Positions 60,336 to 64,000 of a stretch of DNA of 64,000 nucleotides are shown piece after piece. The notes below the pieces were generated by a model, which was not told the origin of the DNA, made no database searches, and was given only the letters and a program-made list of their open reading frames with translations. This stretch comes from Marinobacter pelagius (GTDB lineage Bacteria; Pseudomonadota; Gammaproteobacteria; Pseudomonadales; Oleiphilaceae): contig NZ_QNRO01000005.1 of NCBI RefSeq assembly GCF_003315345.1, positions 1-64,000 of the forward strand, written 5' to 3'. Position 1 is the stretch's first letter. Each line of letters starts with the position of its first letter. Both the position numbers and the translations under genes were made by a program.

Positions 60336-61814
60336 TCAGGCCCGGGTCATCATTACCGGGATGGCTTCTTCTTCCACTTCGCCGTAGCCGGACTCCGTTT
60401 CCTGGGGCGTGCGGCCGTACTGGTCATCCAGTCGCTCGATGTCGTCCTCGCCGAGGTAGGCGCCGGACTGGACCTCGATCAGTTCCAGGGGAATCTTGCC
60501 GGGATTGAACAGGCGATGGACCGAACCGATGGGGATGAAGGTGGATTCGTTCTCCGAGAGCAGGAAGGTTTCCTCATCCCGGGTCACCTCGGCGGTGCCA
60601 CGCACGATGATCCAGTGTTCGGCCCGGTGGTGGTGCTTCTGCAGCGATAGCTTCTCGCCGGGTTTGACGGTGATCCGTTTGACCTGGAACCGGTTGCCGT
60701 TGTCGATGCTGTCATAGCTGCCCCAGGGCCGGAAGACTTCCCGGTGTACTTCGGTTTCGGTCCTGGCCTGTGACTTGAGCTCGTTGACGACGTGCTTGAC
60801 GTCCTGGACGCAATCCCGGCGGGCCACCATCAGGGCGTCCTTGGTATCGACGACAACCAGATCCTCCACGCCGACCATGGCCACCAGTTTGTCCGGTGCA
60901 TGGACCAGGCAGCCGGAGGTCTCCCTCAGGCAGGCGTCGCTGTATACCGCATTGCGCCGCTCATCCTTGTTGCTGATGTCCCAGATGGATGACCAGGCGC
61001 CGACATCGTTCCAGCCGGCGTCCAGGGGCACCAGGGTGGCGCGGGTGGTTTTCTCCATCACCGCGTAGTCGATGGAGTCCTCGGGGCAGTGTGCGAAAAT
61101 TTCGGCTGGAATCCGCTTGAAGCCCATGTCCTGCTCCAGGGAGCGGGCCGCGAGCATGGCGGTGTCATAGATATCGCGGCTGTGTTTTTTCAGCTCCGCC
61201 AGATAGACGTCGGCGCGGAACATGAACATGCCGCTGTTCCAGTAATAGCCACCTTCCTCGAGCAGTGCCCGGGCTGTGGCCGCATCCGGCTTTTCAATGA
61301 ACCGGCGGACCGGGCGCGGCTCGTTGGGCTCAAGCTCGGGGTGGCCGGCAGCGACATAGCCGTACCCGGTTTCCGGCCGGTCCGGAGTGATGCCGAACAG
61401 GACCAGGTTTCCGTCCCGGGCAACCTTCATGCCTTCTGCGATGGCCTTGTGGAAGGGCTCGGTCTGATCAATGGCATGATCCGCCGGCAGCACCAGCATG
61501 ATCGCCCTGGGGTCCTGCCGGGCCACCTCGATGGCGGCCAGAGCCACGGCGGGTGCGGTGTTGCGCCCGAACGGTTCCAGCAGGATGGACTGTGGTGCTT
61601 TGCCAATGGCGCTGAGCTGCTCCTGAACCAGGAACCGGTGGTCCTCGTTGGCCACGATGACGGGTGCCTCAACCTCCGTTTCGGGCAGGCGGGCCAGGGT
61701 CTGCTGGAACATGCTTTGTTCGTTCAGCAGGGGAAGAAACTGCTTGGGGTAGGCACGGCGCGATAACGGCCAAAGCCGGGAGCCTGTGCCACCTGAGAGT
61801 ATCACTGGAATCAT
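60336..61814 (-). CDS. algA: bifunctional GDP-mannose pyrophosphorylase/PMI AlgA
   Basis: A 492-residue two-domain enzyme starting at MIPVILSGGTGSRLWP after AAAGGAG; the frame 25 residues longer is not family-like. The N-terminal nucleotidyltransferase domain carries the GGTGSRLWPLSRRAYPKQF motif, and the C-terminal cupin (about 370-480) is the mannose-6-phosphate isomerase, with VKPGEKLSLQKHHHRAEHW. It makes GDP-mannose from fructose-6-phosphate via mannose phosphates, the precursor of alginate. It lies 78 bases after algL. Confidence 0.94.
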   Translation of the reverse strand: MIPVILSGGTGSRLWPLSRRAYPKQFLPLLNEQSMFQQTLARLPETEVEAPVIVANEDHRFLVQEQLSAIGKAPQSILLEPFGRNTAPAVALAAIEVARQDPRAIMLVLPADHAIDQTEPFHKAIAEGMKVARDGNLVLFGITPDRPETGYGYVAAGHPELEPNEPRPVRRFIEKPDAATARALLEEGGYYWNSGMFMFRADVYLAELKKHSRDIYDTAMLAARSLEQDMGFKRIPAEIFAHCPEDSIDYAVMEKTTRATLVPLDAGWNDVGAWSSIWDISNKDERRNAVYSDACLRETSGCLVHAPDKLVAMVGVEDLVVVDTKDALMVARRDCVQDVKHVVNELKSQARTETEVHREVFRPWGSYDSIDNGNRFQVKRITVKPGEKLSLQKHHHRAEHWIIVRGTAEVTRDEETFLLSENESTFIPIGSVHRLFNPGKIPLELIEVQSGAYLGEDDIERLDDQYGRTPQETESGYGEVEEEAIPVMMTRA

Positions 61815-61892
61815 AGTCCTGCTCCTTTCCTCGTTTCCTGAAGGCCCGGAGTCGGTTCCGGGCGGGTTTCTGACCTGGGTCGGTGCCATTGG

Positions 61893-63089
61893 TCAGCCGT
61901 TGGTTGTGTGTCCGTTGATGCGCAGGTCCGTCGGGGGGAAGGGATCGGTCCCGTTGGGCCAGAGCGGTTCGATGCCATACAGAAACTCGATGTCGCCACC
62001 CAGGCGGGTGCTCTTCATCGGGCCATACTCCTCCAGGAAGGAGGACATGCCCGGCAGGCCACTCCAGGTTTCGGTCCAGGGGCGCATCCAGGCCAGGCCC
62101 CAGCCGGTATAGAGCCCCTTGGTGATCTGCTCGTGGCCATTGATGGCGGCTATCCGGTCGGGCTCTTCCAGGCCATCCACCACGTTCTGGGCGAGCTTGA
62201 CGAACCGCTCCCGGTTGCCGTCGTATACCGGCGTGTCGTTCACCTCGGCGAACACGGCAAGGAGCGTCAGTGGCTGCATGGCATAGTTCAGGTACTCCAG
62301 GGCGCGATCCTCGCGGCTGAGCTCCTTGGGCAGGTAGCCGTCGGAGGTGATCTGGCCCATGGCCTCGTCAAACTTGGCAAGGGACCAGGACCAGTCGTCA
62401 CAGTCACCGGTCGCCACGGACGCAGACATGACCGCCCAGGCGGCCCAGTAGTCGTGGTTGTTCACCTTCCTTGGCTCGCGATCGGTGTAGTATTCCCTCA
62501 CCCCACCGACCACCCGGGAGAACCAGTCCTCGATGCGGGCCAGTCGCTCCTGGTCCAGGGCGGTTTCGCTCGACGACAGCTTCATCCGCAGGTAGGCATT
62601 GGCCGATGCTGCCAGTGCCCATTTGCGCACCGCCTGGCCAACATGGTTGATGTTCTCCGGCAACAGGGCGTCGGCACTGGCCCACTGTTCCAGGTTGTCC
62701 AGCACGCAGTCCCGGGCGGCAGGGCCGTCCCCGTCTACCTGGTAGTCGTCGGCGGCGGCGATAACCGTTTTTTCGAAGTTGCGGATGTTTTCCGATGCCT
62801 TCAGGTATTCCTGGTAGGCGGCTTCGTTGAGTTCATTGCGGGCGCTGTCGCTGCCCTCGTACTTGCTGGTGAAGTCCATGTCACCGGTGTGCGGTGGCAC
62901 CATTTCGCAGTCGTAGTCGCCGGCACCCTCCCGGACTTCGGGGATCTGGTAGTAGCCGAGAGGCGCCCTCAGGCCCTCAGTCGGGCATTCTGCGGCGTTG
63001 AGAACGGGCGTGGCGGCCAGGCTCAGCACTGTGGCCGGGAGGAGGGTGCGCCAGGCTCCGGGTATTCGTATCGGGTTTTCCGTGCTCAT
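61893..63089 (-). CDS. algL: periplasmic alginate lyase AlgL
   Basis: A 398-residue polysaccharide lyase family 5 enzyme with a signal peptide (cleavage near LNA before AECPTEG). Catalytic-site motifs are NNHDYWAAW (about residue 212) and ALEYLNYAMQPL. It clears polymer that ends up in the periplasm during alginate export. It is slightly longer than Pseudomonas AlgL (about 367). It follows algX directly, as in the classical alginate operon, but algI, algJ and algF do not come between it and algA. Confidence 0.95.
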   Translation of the reverse strand: MSTENPIRIPGAWRTLLPATVLSLAATPVLNAAECPTEGLRAPLGYYQIPEVREGAGDYDCEMVPPHTGDMDFTSKYEGSDSARNELNEAAYQEYLKASENIRNFEKTVIAAADDYQVDGDGPAARDCVLDNLEQWASADALLPENINHVGQAVRKWALAASANAYLRMKLSSSETALDQERLARIEDWFSRVVGGVREYYTDREPRKVNNHDYWAAWAVMSASVATGDCDDWSWSLAKFDEAMGQITSDGYLPKELSREDRALEYLNYAMQPLTLLAVFAEVNDTPVYDGNRERFVKLAQNVVDGLEEPDRIAAINGHEQITKGLYTGWGLAWMRPWTETWSGLPGMSSFLEEYGPMKSTRLGGDIEFLYGIEPLWPNGTDPFPPTDLRINGHTTNG

Positions 63090-63122
63090 AAGGCAACTCT
63101 CCTTTCAGAGTTGATGAATTGC

Positions 63123-64000
63123 TCAGATTTCCTGACGGCGGCAGATTTTGGCCGTGACCGTCAGGCCTTCGGTGACCTGTTCCGGTTCCAGCGCCAGGTC
63201 GAGGGACATGAACAGCTCGTCGTTCCAGCTTTCGCCAGTGGGTAGCTCAAACATGAAGCGTCCGGTGGTCTCGACCCGGGAGCCGTATTCCAGATCAATC
63301 CGGTCCTTACGGCCGAAGACGAACCAGATGAGAGCGTCGAGCTTCTTGACCTTCGGATCGCTGAACTGGAGTTCGATGAGGTACTCGTCACTTGGCAGTT
63401 CCAGGAATTCACCACCGCCGTTGAACAGCACTTCCGTGGTTCCGGCGGAGACTTTGGCGGTGTTCTGGAGTACCGGCTCGCTGCCGGAGCAGCCGTCGGT
63501 CACCATCGGGACGAGCTGGCGGTAGAACTCGGCGCTGTCCAGAGTGTGGTAGGCCGGCACCTCCCAGAGCAGGATCTTTGGAGGCGACTGCTGGAAGTTA
63601 TCGGACATCAGGTACTCGAAGATGGAACCGTCGTAACTGCCGCCGGCAACGGCGACGTTGAGAATCTCCACGCCGAGAAACTCCTGCAGATAACCGACAA
63701 AGTTATAGTCCTGGGCACCTTTGCTGTTACTGGTGCCCACCAGGGTGATGGGCGGCAGGGTGTCCTCGCCGAACAGGGCGCTGGCCTCGGAGGATTCCAG
63801 GGTGCCAGCGGCCTGGGTACGGAACTCGTCCACGTACTGGGTGGGCCAGGTCTGGCCACAGATCCTGCGGGCGGCATCCTGCAGCGAACCGTCCTTGCGG
63901 ATCAGGCCGGTGCGTCGGGTCTCGAAGCTCTGTTTGGGCAGGGACTGGTAGGCCGGCATCTGCTTTATCCGGTCGGCCACCAGCTGCGCCGTGCGTTTGG
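63123..64000 (-). CDS. algX: alginate acetylation protein AlgX, partial (N-terminus outside)
   Basis: The C-terminal part (about 292 residues seen) of an AlgX-like protein; the reading frame continues off the right edge, so the GTG at 63980 is not the true start. The SGNH nucleophile region is LVGTSNSKGAQDYNF; the Asp-x-His motif of the family would lie just outside the window. The last 120 residues correspond to the C-terminal carbohydrate-binding module. AlgX acetylates alginate in the periplasm. The gene is 33 bases upstream of algL on the same strand, the same order as in Pseudomonas. Confidence 0.88.
   Translation of the reverse strand, partial: KRTAQLVADRIKQMPAYQSLPKQSFETRRTGLIRKDGSLQDAARRICGQTWPTQYVDEFRTQAAGTLESSEASALFGEDTLPPITLVGTSNSKGAQDYNFVGYLQEFLGVEILNVAVAGGSYDGSIFEYLMSDNFQQSPPKILLWEVPAYHTLDSAEFYRQLVPMVTDGCSGSEPVLQNTAKVSAGTTEVLFNGGGEFLELPSDEYLIELQFSDPKVKKLDALIWFVFGRKDRIDLEYGSRVETTGRFMFELPTGESWNDELFMSLDLALEPEQVTEGLTVTAKICRRQEI

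Noticed and set aside
61908-63245. 445-residue plus-strand open frame
   Set aside because: It is antisense to algL and the end of algX; the translation has repetitive Gly/Val/Arg composition and no motif.
1-64000. CRISPR array, tRNA, insertion sequence or prophage
   Set aside because: No regularly spaced repeats, cloverleaf sequences, transposase or phage structural genes were seen anywhere in the window.

Overview
The window looks like chromosome of a marine, halophilic gammaproteobacterium, most probably a Marinobacter or close relative. The grounds are the GC-rich coding sequence, an ectoine TRAP transporter very similar to remembered Halomonas TeaABCD, several TRAP and BCCT uptake systems, lactate utilisation through LldP/LutABC, and part of an alginate cluster. 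This placement is inference from gene content, not from a marker gene. Coding density is very high, and no gap between genes exceeds 300 bases. I saw no tRNA, rRNA, CRISPR array, insertion sequence or prophage.

Layout. 0.1-2.3 kb: an odd pair, an amidase behind a protein resembling a LigB/DODA dioxygenase stripped of its metal ligands. 2.3-4.1 kb: a MotA/MotB-like proton-channel pair with a long coiled coil, followed by two REP-like hairpins. 4.2-13.4 kb: mostly housekeeping genes (DJ-1 family, periplasmic binding protein plus RNase J-like nuclease, hotdog thioesterase, HD-GYP protein, TSUP permease, YchJ, RarD, DUF3565, DCC thioredoxin-like, SixA-CHAD fusion). 13.5-26.2 kb: a transport block with an orphan TRAP binding protein, two adjacent polyamine-type ABC systems and teaABCD on the other strand. 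26.3-32.0 kb: small enzymes, an Nmad3 protein overlapping an MscS channel gene, and a lone OvoA C-terminal-type methyltransferase.

32.0-37.7 kb: the lactate regulon lldR / lldP-lutA-lutB-lutC, with two clear LldR operators. 37.7-45.8 kb: a LysR-controlled seven-gene catabolic cluster (aldehyde dehydrogenase, unusual M19 dipeptidase-like protein, BCCT transporter, 576-residue protein of unknown family, DUF3726 protein, RidA). This is the best candidate for an undescribed pathway. 45.8-51.9 kb: nitroreductase, MFS permease, and a cytosine operon (codB, short PucR regulator, codA) behind a convincing sigma-54 promoter, then an FMN reductase. 52.2-58.7 kb: PanE-like reductase, an RND efflux pair without an outer-membrane partner, and an IclR regulator. 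58.9-64.0 kb: minus-strand alginate/GDP-mannose genes algX (cut by the window edge), algL, algA and a phosphomannomutase.

How they work together. Much of the window handles osmolytes and small nitrogenous or carboxylic compounds: uptake of ectoine (tea), polyamines (pot-like), cytosine (cod), lactate (lldP) and an unknown, probably cationic substrate (BCCT), with dedicated catabolic enzymes next to several of the transporters. Family assignments come from reading translated sequences against remembered family features; no database search was run.
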